A stretch of DNA of 45,899 nucleotides from an uncultured Clostridium sp. (GTDB lineage Bacteria; Bacillota; Clostridia; Lachnospirales; Lachnospiraceae): the NCBI GenBank assembly GCA_938036545.1, contig CALHQJ010000125.1:1-45899 (forward strand), given 5' to 3'. A program made the translations under genes and the position numbers. Below are positions 17,636 to 25,680 of the stretch, in pieces. Each line of letters begins with the position of its first letter. Position 1 is the first letter of the stretch. A model generated the notes under the pieces. The model did no database searches. It worked only from the letters and a program-made list of their open reading frames with translations, and was not told where the DNA came from.

Positions 17636-18481
17636 ATGAATAAAGATTTAAAAATTGCAATATTAATTGATGCAGATAATATTTCTGATAAGTATGTAAA
17701 AATTATTTTAGGTGAGACAGCCGCAAAGGGAGTTGCGACTTATAAGAGAATCTACGGCGACTGGACCAGTACCCATTCCAGTTCCTGGAAAAAAGTTCTT
17801 CTGGAAAATTCCATTATTCCAATTCAGCAGTACAGTTATACCACTGGAAAAAATGCTACGGATTCGGCTATGATTATTGATGCTATGGATATTTTATATT
17901 CCGGCACAGTAGATGGATTTTGCATTGCTTCCTCAGACAGCGATTTTACCCGTCTGGTAGCGAGACTTCGAGAGTCTGGAATGTACGTGCTGGGAATGGG
18001 AGAGAGCAAAACTCCCCTGCCTTTTGTTTCGGCCTGCAATGAATTTAAATATCTGGACTTGCTGCTGAATGCCGCTTTAAAAGAGGAAAAAGAGGAGACG
18101 GAGGCAGTCTCAAAGGATGCAGATACAACTGCTATAGAGAAAAAGAAAACGCTGGAAAACAGTCCGTCTTCTTCTCAAAAGTGTAAGAAAATCCTAAAAG
18201 ACATAAAAGAATCTCCAGGCTCCAGAAATACTCTGAGCCTGAAGAAATTTAAGAAAGAAGTCCGCTGTATTGCAGAAAGCTGTTCCGATGATGACGGCTG
18301 GATTTTTTCCGGAGAGCTTCGCAATCAGCTTGCCAAACGCTTTCCGGATTTTGACGTCCGTAACTTCGGACATTCTAAATTTACGCCATTTATTGAATCC
18401 CTTGGGATTTTTGAAGTCCGCAGGGAGGCAACTACAGCAGGAAACCGTGTAAAACTGGTATACTTCCGCTGTAAAGACTGA
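17636..18481 (+). CDS. NYN-domain ribonuclease-like protein with C-terminal LOTUS domain
   Basis: A 281-residue predicted RNA-processing protein. Residues 5-145 form a NYN/LabA PIN-like nuclease domain with the conserved acidic sites AILIDADN, NATDSAMIID and ASSDSDFTRL. A charged linker follows (about 150-195). Residues 200-281 resemble an OST-HTH/LOTUS domain (GWIFSGELRNQL, FGHSKFTPFIESLG), which binds RNA or G-quadruplexes in other proteins. AAGGAG abuts an ATG at 17630 but is six bases from the ATG at 17636, so the latter is preferred. It diverges from nfo and converges on the phospholipase D-like gene with nine bases between. Targets are unknown. Confidence 0.85.
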   Translation: MNKDLKIAILIDADNISDKYVKIILGETAAKGVATYKRIYGDWTSTHSSSWKKVLLENSIIPIQQYSYTTGKNATDSAMIIDAMDILYSGTVDGFCIASSDSDFTRLVARLRESGMYVLGMGESKTPLPFVSACNEFKYLDLLLNAALKEEKEETEAVSKDADTTAIEKKKTLENSPSSSQKCKKILKDIKESPGSRNTLSLKKFKKEVRCIAESCSDDDGWIFSGELRNQLAKRFPDFDVRNFGHSKFTPFIESLGIFEVRREATTAGNRVKLVYFRCKD

Positions 18482-18490
18482 GTTACATAA

Positions 18491-19960
18491 TCATAATAGG
18501 AACCGGAACGGCTGCATGAGGAATCCGACGATTGCCCATGCGGCCTTTTTCCATGCAGGAACAGGCGCAACCGTAATGTGTTCCGGAATTTCATAAGTGC
18601 CGTTCGGAAGGAGCCGGCGGCAGTCTTTATGGTATTGATCCATATATCCGGTCAGTTCTTTTGCCAAATCCGGACTTTCAATGGCCAGCAGCAGTTCTGT
18701 ATCCATATAGGTGCTGCGCAGATCCAGATTATAAGAACCAATGAGAGAAAGCCTTCCGTCAATAACCAGAGACTTTCCGTGATAGGAAGTACCGCCGTCG
18801 TATTCATAAATGGGGATTCCCATTCCGGCCATCCATTTTTTTCGTCTTATATAGTCGCTGGAAGCAAAGAAATTGTCGCCGTTTTCCACAGAGTTAATCA
18901 TAATTTTCATGTCAGGAACCTGACTGCCTGCAGCTTTTAAGGTGTCATACATATAGTCGTTGAGAACGGCGTATGGCGTATGGAAAATGACAGAGGACTC
19001 TGCTTCTTCGATTAAGTGGGTAACCGTGGAAAAAACCACAGGCTCTTTTCCGTAAATATGGATAGGATTGCTGATTAATGTAATTTTTCCAGCTTCTAAA
19101 GTATGATCAGCATAATACTGGCGGATTTCTTCTTTGGAAGTCTGGAATAAATCCGGACGGGCATTGGATAATGCCTGGTAACGTTCATACAGGCTGTTCC
19201 GTTCTTTCTGAACTCCTTTTCGCCTGGAAAGTTTTTCCGAATCATGGAAAATTTTACTTTCCGGCAAGTTCCACACCGATTCAAAATAAGCTTTTACCTG
19301 GGATAATCCATCGCCTGCTCCCTGTTTCGGATCAGTATTATAAACCAGTACCTCTCTGTCATAACTGCGGCTGTTAGCAGGATAGTCTCCGATAAAATAG
19401 TCGAAAGTATTGCGGCCGCCCAGAATGAACATAGAATCGTCTATAATGACATATTTGTCATGCATTCTTCCCTGGGTTTTCCAGGGAGCAAGAAGGTTCA
19501 TAGGATTATAAATCCGGATTTCTGCATTGGGGTGGCTGGACAGGGCGTAAAAAAGATTGCGGCCTTCCATCCGGACCAGGCCGGAAAATCCGTCTACCAG
19601 AATTTTTACTTTTACACCTTCATCTGCTTTATGCAAAAGCAAGGATAAAATGTCTCTTGGCGCTTCTCCATCTCGGAAATCAAAGGTAGACAGGATGATT
19701 TCTTTTTCTGCAAGCTGCATCATGCGCATACGTTCTTCCCATGCGCTGGTATTGGTTTCCAGAAGCATAACCCGTTCCGTACCAGATTGATCCTGGCAGT
19801 AGTTTGTTGTTTTCAGATTTTGGGCGGTTATGGAGGAAAGAGGCTTATAGCGGACAAAAGGCGCGCAGGCTCCGATAATGAGAAATAATAAGACTGCAAT
19901 TAGAATTAATAAGATCAGGTGCCGTCTTTTTAAGGCTTTAAAAATTTTCATTTGAATCAC
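18491..19960 (-). CDS. Membrane-anchored phospholipase D-like protein
   Basis: A 489-residue protein with one N-terminal membrane helix (about residues 13-33) and two HKD half-sites: H167-D168-K169 (MHDKYVIIDDS...GGRN) and H394-G395-K396 (YHGKSLVIDG...GSYN). This two-motif layout is that of the PLD superfamily (cardiolipin synthase, phospholipase D, related phosphotransferases). It lacks the two-helix N-terminus of classical cardiolipin synthase, so the exact reaction is uncertain. A second ATG three codons in is also possible. Confidence 0.88.
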   Translation of the reverse strand: MIQMKIFKALKRRHLILLILIAVLLFLIIGACAPFVRYKPLSSITAQNLKTTNYCQDQSGTERVMLLETNTSAWEERMRMMQLAEKEIILSTFDFRDGEAPRDILSLLLHKADEGVKVKILVDGFSGLVRMEGRNLFYALSSHPNAEIRIYNPMNLLAPWKTQGRMHDKYVIIDDSMFILGGRNTFDYFIGDYPANSRSYDREVLVYNTDPKQGAGDGLSQVKAYFESVWNLPESKIFHDSEKLSRRKGVQKERNSLYERYQALSNARPDLFQTSKEEIRQYYADHTLEAGKITLISNPIHIYGKEPVVFSTVTHLIEEAESSVIFHTPYAVLNDYMYDTLKAAGSQVPDMKIMINSVENGDNFFASSDYIRRKKWMAGMGIPIYEYDGGTSYHGKSLVIDGRLSLIGSYNLDLRSTYMDTELLLAIESPDLAKELTGYMDQYHKDCRRLLPNGTYEIPEHITVAPVPAWKKAAWAIVGFLMQPFRFLL

Positions 19961-20228
19961 TCTCCGTATAATAAAAGTATACTGGAGAAGAAGGGCTTTG
20001 TCTATAGGAGAAGGAGAAAGTAAAAATGAAGAAAGAATGAAAAAAAAGTAAAAAATAGTAAAGAAAAACTTATCAGAAGAGAGAAGCGCGAAATTTAGGG
20101 AAAAAAGTTGGAAAAAGTATAGACGAAAAGACGATTTTGTGAGAAAATAGGAATAAGTATGATGTCAAAAAATAAACAATCCATACTACTGTTTTTTACG
20201 AAACTACATATTTGAAAGGAGTTTTAAC
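19961..20228. other. AT-rich divergent intergenic region with possible promoter
   Basis: 268 bases between the PLD-like gene and the NifU-like gene, very A-rich on the plus strand. TTTTGT (20135-20140) and TATGAT (20158-20163), 17 bases apart, could drive the downstream pair with a leader of about 60 bases. A weak AGTATG / CATACT inverted repeat lies in that leader. AAAGGAG is the ribosome site. No gene seen. Confidence 0.4.
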
Positions 20229-20921
20229 ATGATTTATTCACATGAAGTAGAAAAGATGTGTACAGTAGCACAGGGCGTTAACCATGGCGCCGCTCCGATT
20301 CCGGAAGAAGCAAAATGGGTACAGTCTAAGCAGATCGCTGACATCTCTGGTTTAACCCATGGTGTAGGCTGGTGTGCTCCTCAGCAGGGCGCATGTAAGC
20401 TGACCTTAAACGTTAAGGAAGGCATTATTCAGGAGGCTTTAGTTGAGACACTGGGATGTTCCGGCATGACTCACTCCGCAGCTATGGCAGCAGAGATTCT
20501 TCCAGGCAGAACTTTACTGGAGGCATTGAATACCGACTTAGTATGTGATGCAATCAACACCGCTATGAGAGAGCTGTTCTTACAGATTGTATACGGCAGA
20601 ACTCAGAGTGCATTCTCCGAAGACGGTCTGCCTATCGGCGCAGGTCTGGAAGATTTAGGAAAGGGCTTACGTTCTCAGGTAGGTACTATGTACGGAACCT
20701 TAAAGAAAGGTCCTCGTTACCTGGAAATGGCAGAAGGATATGTAACTGGTATTGCTCTTGACAAAGACGATCAGATTATCGGCTATCAGTTCGTAAACCT
20801 TGGCAAGATGACCGATTTCATTAAGAAAGGCGACGACGCTAATACCGCATATGAGAAGGCAAAAGGTCAGTACGGCCGTGTTGCTGATGCAGTGAAGATC
20901 ATCGACCCTAGAGTAGAATAA
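20229..20921 (+). CDS. NifU/IscU-like iron-sulfur scaffold protein
   Basis: A 230-residue protein whose central part resembles the NifU N-terminal/IscU scaffold domain that assembles [Fe-S] clusters. Candidate ligand cysteines are in GWCAPQQGACKLTL and TLGCSGMTHSA, with a third in LVCDAINTAM; the last is less similar to classical IscU. About 80 residues at the C-terminus are extra relative to IscU and uncharacterised. Codon choice (ctg, cgt, ggc, ttc, aag) is much more biased than in neighbours, implying strong expression. It forms a two-gene unit with the GGGtGRT protein 52 bases downstream. No cysteine desulfurase gene is nearby. Confidence 0.8.
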   Translation: MIYSHEVEKMCTVAQGVNHGAAPIPEEAKWVQSKQIADISGLTHGVGWCAPQQGACKLTLNVKEGIIQEALVETLGCSGMTHSAAMAAEILPGRTLLEALNTDLVCDAINTAMRELFLQIVYGRTQSAFSEDGLPIGAGLEDLGKGLRSQVGTMYGTLKKGPRYLEMAEGYVTGIALDKDDQIIGYQFVNLGKMTDFIKKGDDANTAYEKAKGQYGRVADAVKIIDPRVE

Positions 20922-20973
20922 TAGTTACGAGAAATCACAATTGATAGATGAATTAAAGGAGGATCATTGAGTC

Positions 20974-21984
20974 ATGGCATTATTTGAATCTTATGAGAGA
21001 CGAATTGACAAGATCAATTCCGTATTAAATAGCTACGGTATCGCTTCTCTGGAAGAAGCTGAGAAAATCACAAAAGACGCAGGCCTGGATGTATACAATC
21101 AGATTAAAGGCATTCAGCCAATCTGCTTCGAGAATGCTTGCTGGGCATACATTGTAGGCGCAGCAATCGCAATCAAGAAGGGCTGCACCAGAGCAGCAGA
21201 TGCAGCAGCAGCAATTGGTGAAGGCCTTCAGGCATTCTGTATTCCAGGTTCCGTTGCTGATCAGCGTAAGGTTGGTTTAGGCCACGGCAACTTAGGAAAG
21301 ATGCTTCTGGAAGAAGAGACTGACTGTTTCTGCTTCTTAGCAGGCCATGAGTCCTTTGCAGCAGCAGAAGGTGCAATCGGTATTGCAGAGAAGGCAAACA
21401 AAGTACGTCAGAAACCTCTGCGCGTTATCTTAAACGGCTTAGGCAAGGACGCAGCTCAGATTATCGCAAGAATCAACGGATTTACTTTCGTTGAGACTCA
21501 GTATGACTACTACACCGGCGAGTTAAAAGAAGTAAACCGTATCGCTTACTCTGACGGCCCACGTGCAAAGGTAAACTGCTACGGCGCTAACGACGTTCGT
21601 GAAGGCGTAGCTATCATGTGGAAAGAGAACGTAGACGTTTCCATTACCGGTAACTCTACCAACCCAACCAGATTCCAGCATCCAGTAGCAGGTACTTACA
21701 AGAAAGAATGTATTGAAGCTGGCAAAAAGTACTTCTCCGTAGCATCCGGCGGCGGTACTGGACGTACTCTGCATCCAGACAACATGGCAGCAGGCCCGGC
21801 TTCCTATGGTATGACTGATACCTTAGGACGTATGCACTCTGATGCACAGTTTGCAGGTTCTTCTTCCGTTCCGGCTCACGTAGAAATGATGGGTCTGATC
21901 GGTGCAGGCAACAACCCGATGGTTGGTATGACCGTTGCAGTTGCAGTTTCCATCGAGGAAGCAGCTAAGGCTGGCAAGTTCTAA
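20974..21984 (+). CDS. GGGtGRT-motif protein of unknown function
   Basis: A 336-residue protein containing SGGGTGRTLHPDNMAAGP around residue 260, the motif after which the family is named. Other striking stretches are GLGHGNLGKML, FLAGHESFAAAEGAIG and LNGLGKDAAQIIARINGF, all glycine-rich and suggestive of a ligand or cofactor site. No membrane segment or signal peptide is seen. It follows the NifU-like gene behind AAAGGAGG and shares its extreme codon bias. In Clostridia this family is, as I recall, usually paired with the NifU-like protein, so a joint role in iron-sulfur biology is inferred but not shown. A perfect terminator follows. Confidence 0.8.
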   Translation: MALFESYERRIDKINSVLNSYGIASLEEAEKITKDAGLDVYNQIKGIQPICFENACWAYIVGAAIAIKKGCTRAADAAAAIGEGLQAFCIPGSVADQRKVGLGHGNLGKMLLEEETDCFCFLAGHESFAAAEGAIGIAEKANKVRQKPLRVILNGLGKDAAQIIARINGFTFVETQYDYYTGELKEVNRIAYSDGPRAKVNCYGANDVREGVAIMWKENVDVSITGNSTNPTRFQHPVAGTYKKECIEAGKKYFSVASGGGTGRTLHPDNMAAGPASYGMTDTLGRMHSDAQFAGSSSVPAHVEMMGLIGAGNNPMVGMTVAVAVSIEEAAKAGKF

Positions 21985-22048
21985 GAAATGTCCATTTTGT
22001 AAGAGGTTTAGAGGTGCTTGGTTTTGCTGAAATGCACTTAAAAGAGCG

Positions 22049-22083
22049 TAAAGTAGGGTTAGAAATAGCCCTACTTTATTTTT
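22049..22083 (+). terminator. Terminator of the NifU-like/GGGtGRT pair
   Basis: TAAAGTAGGG (22049-22058) pairs perfectly with CCCTACTTTA (22069-22078), followed by a T-rich run. Confidence 0.88.
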
Positions 22084-22384
22084 GGCTCTTTGTCAAGAGT
22101 TGGGGTAAAGTTATTGAAATTTCTCCTATATTTTTATGGTCTAGTCCGTAAGAGCCAGTGAACTGCGACAGGCTCTCAAATTCGAACAATCCTAAAGAGA
22201 CATCCTTGAGAAGGGGTGTCTTTTTCTATTTATTAAAAATTTGCTTTTCACGAAATAGAACAAATATTCTATAATTTGAAATATAAAGATTGTGCTAATT
22301 ATATAAAGGAGGTTACCATTTTTGTCATGTTTAATAGGTGGAGGTGTGGTATAATATAAAAATGTCGGATTGGAGAATGAATAT
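22084..22384. other. Gene-free stretch with hairpins, possible insertion remnant
   Basis: It begins GGCTCTTTGTCAAGAGTTGG, which resembles terminal sequences of some ISL3-type elements; no transposase is present. A GAGCC...GGCTC hairpin (about 22152-22175) and a terminator-like stem follow. Further right, TATAAT (22350-22355) may be the -10 of the membrane-protein gene, with no good -35. Confidence 0.3.
22198..22226 (+). terminator. Rho-independent terminator-like hairpin
   Basis: AGACATCC pairs with GGTGTCT-type bases (one wobble, one bulge) across a short loop, followed by TTTTT. There is no gene directly upstream, which fits a remnant or an unannotated short transcript. Confidence 0.55.
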
Positions 22385-22987
22385 ATGACACAATGGATTA
22401 CAGTACCAGAACATATTATTTTTGTTGTATTCTGTTTGAGCTTAATTATTATTGTTCAAGCAGTGATAATTAGAAAACTCATAAAGATTAAGAATAAACA
22501 TGTCGCAAACGACAAAATTGGAAGTTTGATTTCAAGATTTAGAGATTTTTGGGGAGAATTTATTGTTTATGTTTTAGCAACCAGTATTATTGGCTTATTT
22601 GTTGTGAGTTTAGTAAAAAAAGAGAATATTACTCTTTCAGATATTAATAATTGGGTAAGCATTATTCTTGGTTTTGTTGCTTTAATTGTAGGTATTATAT
22701 CTTTGTGGTTGAGTTTTTACAATGTAGATCAAGCCAATCAAGTTCACGAAAAAGTAGAGAAGACGATCCAAGACAGAATACAAAAAATAGGTTGGCAAAA
22801 GGATGAAAATGGGGAATGGCAATATTTTTATAAAAACGGCGAAATGGCAAGAAATGAATGGAAGAAAAGTGGGATTAATTGGTATCATCTTGGTGTTGAT
22901 GGGTATGTTGAAAAAGATTGTTTGGTATGCTCACATGATGGGAGTGCAATTTATTATGTTGATGAGGATGGAGCAATAGAAATTTAA
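22385..22987 (+). CDS. Membrane protein with wall-binding-like repeat tail
   Basis: A 200-residue protein, not a recognised family. Predicted membrane segments are at about 10-29, 58-77 and 90-112, followed by a short coiled region and then residues 135-200 rich in W, Y and G (GWQKDENGEWQYFYKNGE, GINWYHLGVDGYV). That tail resembles choline/glucan-binding repeats. ATG 22385 lies eight bases after GGAG; a TTG 15 bases upstream is less likely. Base composition is clearly more AT-rich than neighbours, suggesting recent acquisition. The terminator stem contains the stop codon. Confidence 0.7.
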   Translation: MTQWITVPEHIIFVVFCLSLIIIVQAVIIRKLIKIKNKHVANDKIGSLISRFRDFWGEFIVYVLATSIIGLFVVSLVKKENITLSDINNWVSIILGFVALIVGIISLWLSFYNVDQANQVHEKVEKTIQDRIQKIGWQKDENGEWQYFYKNGEMARNEWKKSGINWYHLGVDGYVEKDCLVCSHDGSAIYYVDEDGAIEI

Positions 22988-23015
22988 AAGAACTAATGAA
23001 TTGTTCTTTTAAATT
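22981..23015 (+). terminator. Terminator overlapping the stop codon
   Basis: AATTTAAAAGAAC and GTTCTTTTAAATT form a perfect 13-bp stem with a nine-base loop. The TAA stop of the membrane-protein gene lies in the left arm. Confidence 0.75.
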
Positions 23016-23158
23016 CATTTAAAGATTATGAGCCGTGCTACTATATGTACCTAAAATTAAGGACAGATTTGGCTATCTTTTTTTTCATAAAACAGTAGGT
23101 GAGCCTAGGTGACCAAAAATAAAAGCGATTTGTGGAAGGTTACTCCAGAAACAAGAAC

Positions 23159-23190
23159 GCAGGATTTACAGAAAGTAGTCCTGCTTTTTT
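23159..23190 (+). terminator. Rho-independent terminator
   Basis: GCAGGA / TCCTGC stem followed by six T. It faces the end of the XRE gene and would stop transcripts leaving the AT-rich islet. Confidence 0.7.
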
Positions 23191-23244
23191 GTTACAATCC
23201 ATGCACACAACTTACAGGATGAAAAAACTAGATTTCATGTACCG

Positions 23245-23961
23245 TTACCCCCTGTTATCGACAATCAGCATATTCAGCTTTTGCCATCTCCGAAGCTCTT
23301 TAGAAGTAAACAGAAGATGCTTTTTTAAATCTTCGGTAGGTTCCTGGGGAGTCAGGGTAACGAGGCATTTAAATGCACAGGGCATCAGGTCTGCGCTGGA
23401 AATGCCGCAGAGCAGTCCTTCGGTAAAATCCCGAAGTTCCAGTGGATTAAAGATGTACAGAAGATCTTCTTCCAGGGCATTATACTGGTTGACAAAGGAG
23501 AAACGAATCAGCATATCACTGTAAACAACCTTTCCGGTATAATAGATCTCGCTGCTTCGTCCGGTTGGAGTGACGGTGCTGATGGAAAAGGAGGCTTCAT
23601 GCTGGCTGCTGTCATCGCCTTTGTGTATGTTGATGACGCCGTCTTTGAGACGGTTGTAACGGCCGTCATAGAAATAAAAATACAGCTTATCGGCCTGATA
23701 AAAGGGGCTTTTGATTTTCTGATTCATTGGAAACAGGGCAGTGCGTTCCTGCTGGCACTCCATGAGACGGCTGACGTCAATGCTTAATGCGTCCCCAATA
23801 TCATAGAGGGTATCCACATCTAACGTAATTTCTCCGGTTTCATATTTACTTAAGGTTGCGCGGCTTTTGTGTATCATATCTGCCAGCTGCTGCAGGGTTA
23901 ATCCCTGTTCTTTTCGGAATTTGCGGATACGTCCGCCAATTTGTTCACTGATTTTGCTCAA
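23245..23961 (-). CDS. XRE-family transcriptional regulator
   Basis: A 238-residue protein with an N-terminal helix-turn-helix of the Cro/CI type (about residues 9-64: LTLQQLADMIHKSRATLSKY) and a 170-residue C-terminal domain of no family I can name, probably for ligand sensing or oligomerisation. It is divergent from the NSS symporter gene; two 17-bp direct repeats overlap its own promoter, so autoregulation and control of the symporter are likely. Confidence 0.9.
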   Translation of the reverse strand: MSKISEQIGGRIRKFRKEQGLTLQQLADMIHKSRATLSKYETGEITLDVDTLYDIGDALSIDVSRLMECQQERTALFPMNQKIKSPFYQADKLYFYFYDGRYNRLKDGVINIHKGDDSSQHEASFSISTVTPTGRSSEIYYTGKVVYSDMLIRFSFVNQYNALEEDLLYIFNPLELRDFTEGLLCGISSADLMPCAFKCLVTLTPQEPTEDLKKHLLFTSKELRRWQKLNMLIVDNRG

Positions 23962-24045
23962 GATAAATCACCAAGTTTCCTAATAATATACATTCCGGCT
24001 GTTTTCTGGTTTTTCTGGATCTATCAACAACAGAAATACAGAATA

Positions 24046-24075
24046 ATTCTATCATAACGAAATTAAATATGTCAA
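24046..24075 (-). promoter_or_regulatory. Sigma-A promoter of the XRE gene
   Basis: On the minus strand TTGACA (24075-24070) and TAGAAT (24051-24046) are 18 bases apart with TGA before the -10. The leader is about 80 bases. Confidence 0.65.
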
Positions 24076-24093
24076 CATTCTACTATAACGAAA
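24046..24093. promoter_or_regulatory. Tandem 17-bp operator-like direct repeats
   Basis: ATTCTATCATAACGAAA (24046-24062) and ATTCTACTATAACGAAA (24077-24093) differ at two positions and repeat every 31 bases, three helical turns. One overlaps the XRE -10, the other lies upstream of its -35 and near the symporter promoter. They are probable binding sites of the adjacent XRE regulator. Confidence 0.6.
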
Positions 24094-24104
24094 CTTTTGC
24101 GGAT

Positions 24105-24133
24105 TTGCCCAAATACTGAATTTTCGATATAAT
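24105..24133 (+). promoter_or_regulatory. Promoter of the NSS symporter gene
   Basis: TTGCCC (24105-24110) and a perfect TATAAT (24128-24133) are 17 bases apart, about 38 bases before the ATG. Confidence 0.6.
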
Positions 24134-24170
24134 CGTCCGGAATGTTTGAGAAAGAAAAGAGGAACGAGTT

Positions 24171-25565
24171 ATGGAAAAGAAGACAGGCGGTTTTAGCAGT
24201 TCACTGGGCTTTGTTCTGGCAGCAGCAGGAAGTGCGGTAGGAGTCGGCAATATCTGGCGCTTTCCCTATCTGGCAGCCCAGGACGGAGGCGGGCTGTTTA
24301 TTCTGGTTTATCTGGTATTGGTACTGACCTTTGGATTTACGCTTCTGACAACGGATATTGCCATTGGACGCAGGACAAAGAAAAATGCGTGGAATGCATT
24401 TGGAGCCATTCATCCTAAATGGGACTTTTTGGGAAAGCTGACCTTTCTAGTTCCGGCGCTGATTATGACCTATTATTCTGTAATCGGCGGATGGGTTACA
24501 AAATATGCAGTTACTTATTTGACCGGACAGGGCAGTGCAGCAGCCCAGGACGGATATTTTACGGATTTTATTACAGCTCCGGCTGCTCCTGTGGTGTTTA
24601 TGCTGCTATTTCTGGCAGTGACTGCATTTGTAGTATATGCAGGCGTGGAAAAAGGAATCGAACGTTTTTCCAAGCTGGTTATGCCAGGGCTTCTTTTGAT
24701 GATTATCTGTATTGCCGTATTTTCATTAACGCTAACGCATACAGATGAAAGCGGAACAGTTCGTACCGGTATGGAAGGACTGGCTGTTTATTTAATTCCG
24801 GATTTTACGGGACTGACGTTTTCCAGGTTTTTAAAGATTTTGTTAGACGCAATGAGCCAGTTGTTTTTCTCGTTAAGCGTATCTATGGGAATTATGATTA
24901 CCTATGGTTCTTATGTAAAAGATGATGTAGATTTGAGCCGTTCCATCCGTCAGATTGAGTTTTTTGACACGGGAGTGGCCTTGCTGGCCGGTATGATGAT
25001 TATTCCGGCAGTTTATGTATTTTCCGGAACTGAAGGAATGGCTTCCGGCCCCAGTCTGATGTTTGTATCGCTGCCAAAGGTATTTCATGCCATGGGAGGC
25101 GCAGGCATAGCAGTTGGATTAATATTCTTTATTATGGTGGCCTTTGCAGCGCTGACTTCCTGTGTTTCCATTATGGAAACCCTGGTTGCCAGCTGCATGG
25201 CTTTGTTCCGCACGACCAGAAAGAAAATGAGCCTGATAATCGGAATCCTTTCAGCAGGTGCGGCGGTTGTAATATGTTTGGGTTACAATGTACTGTATTT
25301 TGAATTGACTCTGCCAAATGGACAGACAGCCCAGCTTTTGGATGTAATGGATTATATCAGCAATTCATTCCTAATGCCATTAATTTCTTTCCTGACCTGT
25401 ATATTTGTGGGATGGGTGATAAAACCCAGATGGATTGAAGAAGAAATGGAATCCAGCGGCCATGTGTTTGGCCGGAAGCGTCTGTATTCCTTTATGATCC
25501 GCTATGTGGCTCCGGTTATTATGGCAATTTTATTTTTGCAGTCAACAGGCCTTTTGGTAAAATAA
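24171..25565 (+). CDS. Neurotransmitter:sodium symporter (NSS) family transporter
   Basis: A 464-residue LeuT-fold Na+-coupled amino acid transporter. The N-terminal sodium/substrate motif reads LAAAGSAVGVGNIWRFPY (about residues 16-33), diagnostic for the family. About 11 hydrophobic segments are visible, typical of bacterial NSS proteins with 11 rather than 12. AGAGGAACG serves as ribosome site. It is divergent from the XRE regulator and upstream of a MarR-NhaC-PatB block, which suggests amino acid uptake. The substrate cannot be read from sequence. Confidence 0.95.
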   Translation: MEKKTGGFSSSLGFVLAAAGSAVGVGNIWRFPYLAAQDGGGLFILVYLVLVLTFGFTLLTTDIAIGRRTKKNAWNAFGAIHPKWDFLGKLTFLVPALIMTYYSVIGGWVTKYAVTYLTGQGSAAAQDGYFTDFITAPAAPVVFMLLFLAVTAFVVYAGVEKGIERFSKLVMPGLLLMIICIAVFSLTLTHTDESGTVRTGMEGLAVYLIPDFTGLTFSRFLKILLDAMSQLFFSLSVSMGIMITYGSYVKDDVDLSRSIRQIEFFDTGVALLAGMMIIPAVYVFSGTEGMASGPSLMFVSLPKVFHAMGGAGIAVGLIFFIMVAFAALTSCVSIMETLVASCMALFRTTRKKMSLIIGILSAGAAVVICLGYNVLYFELTLPNGQTAQLLDVMDYISNSFLMPLISFLTCIFVGWVIKPRWIEEEMESSGHVFGRKRLYSFMIRYVAPVIMAILFLQSTGLLVK

Positions 25566-25612
25566 GTTTTTACTGCTTTAACTGTGATAATTGGAAAATG
25601 ACATTCTCTGAA

Positions 25613-25654
25613 TTGACATAGCATGTATTGCAGTAGTATTATTACAATAATACT
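25613..25654 (+). promoter_or_regulatory. marR promoter with overlapping 20-bp palindrome
   Basis: TTGACA (25613-25618) and TATTAT (25637-25642) are 18 bases apart. AGTATTATT-AC-AATAATACT (25635-25654) is a perfect palindrome covering the -10. It is the expected kind of site for MarR autorepression. Confidence 0.65.
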
Positions 25655-25680
25655 ATAAAATGTAAAATAGTGAGGATGTT

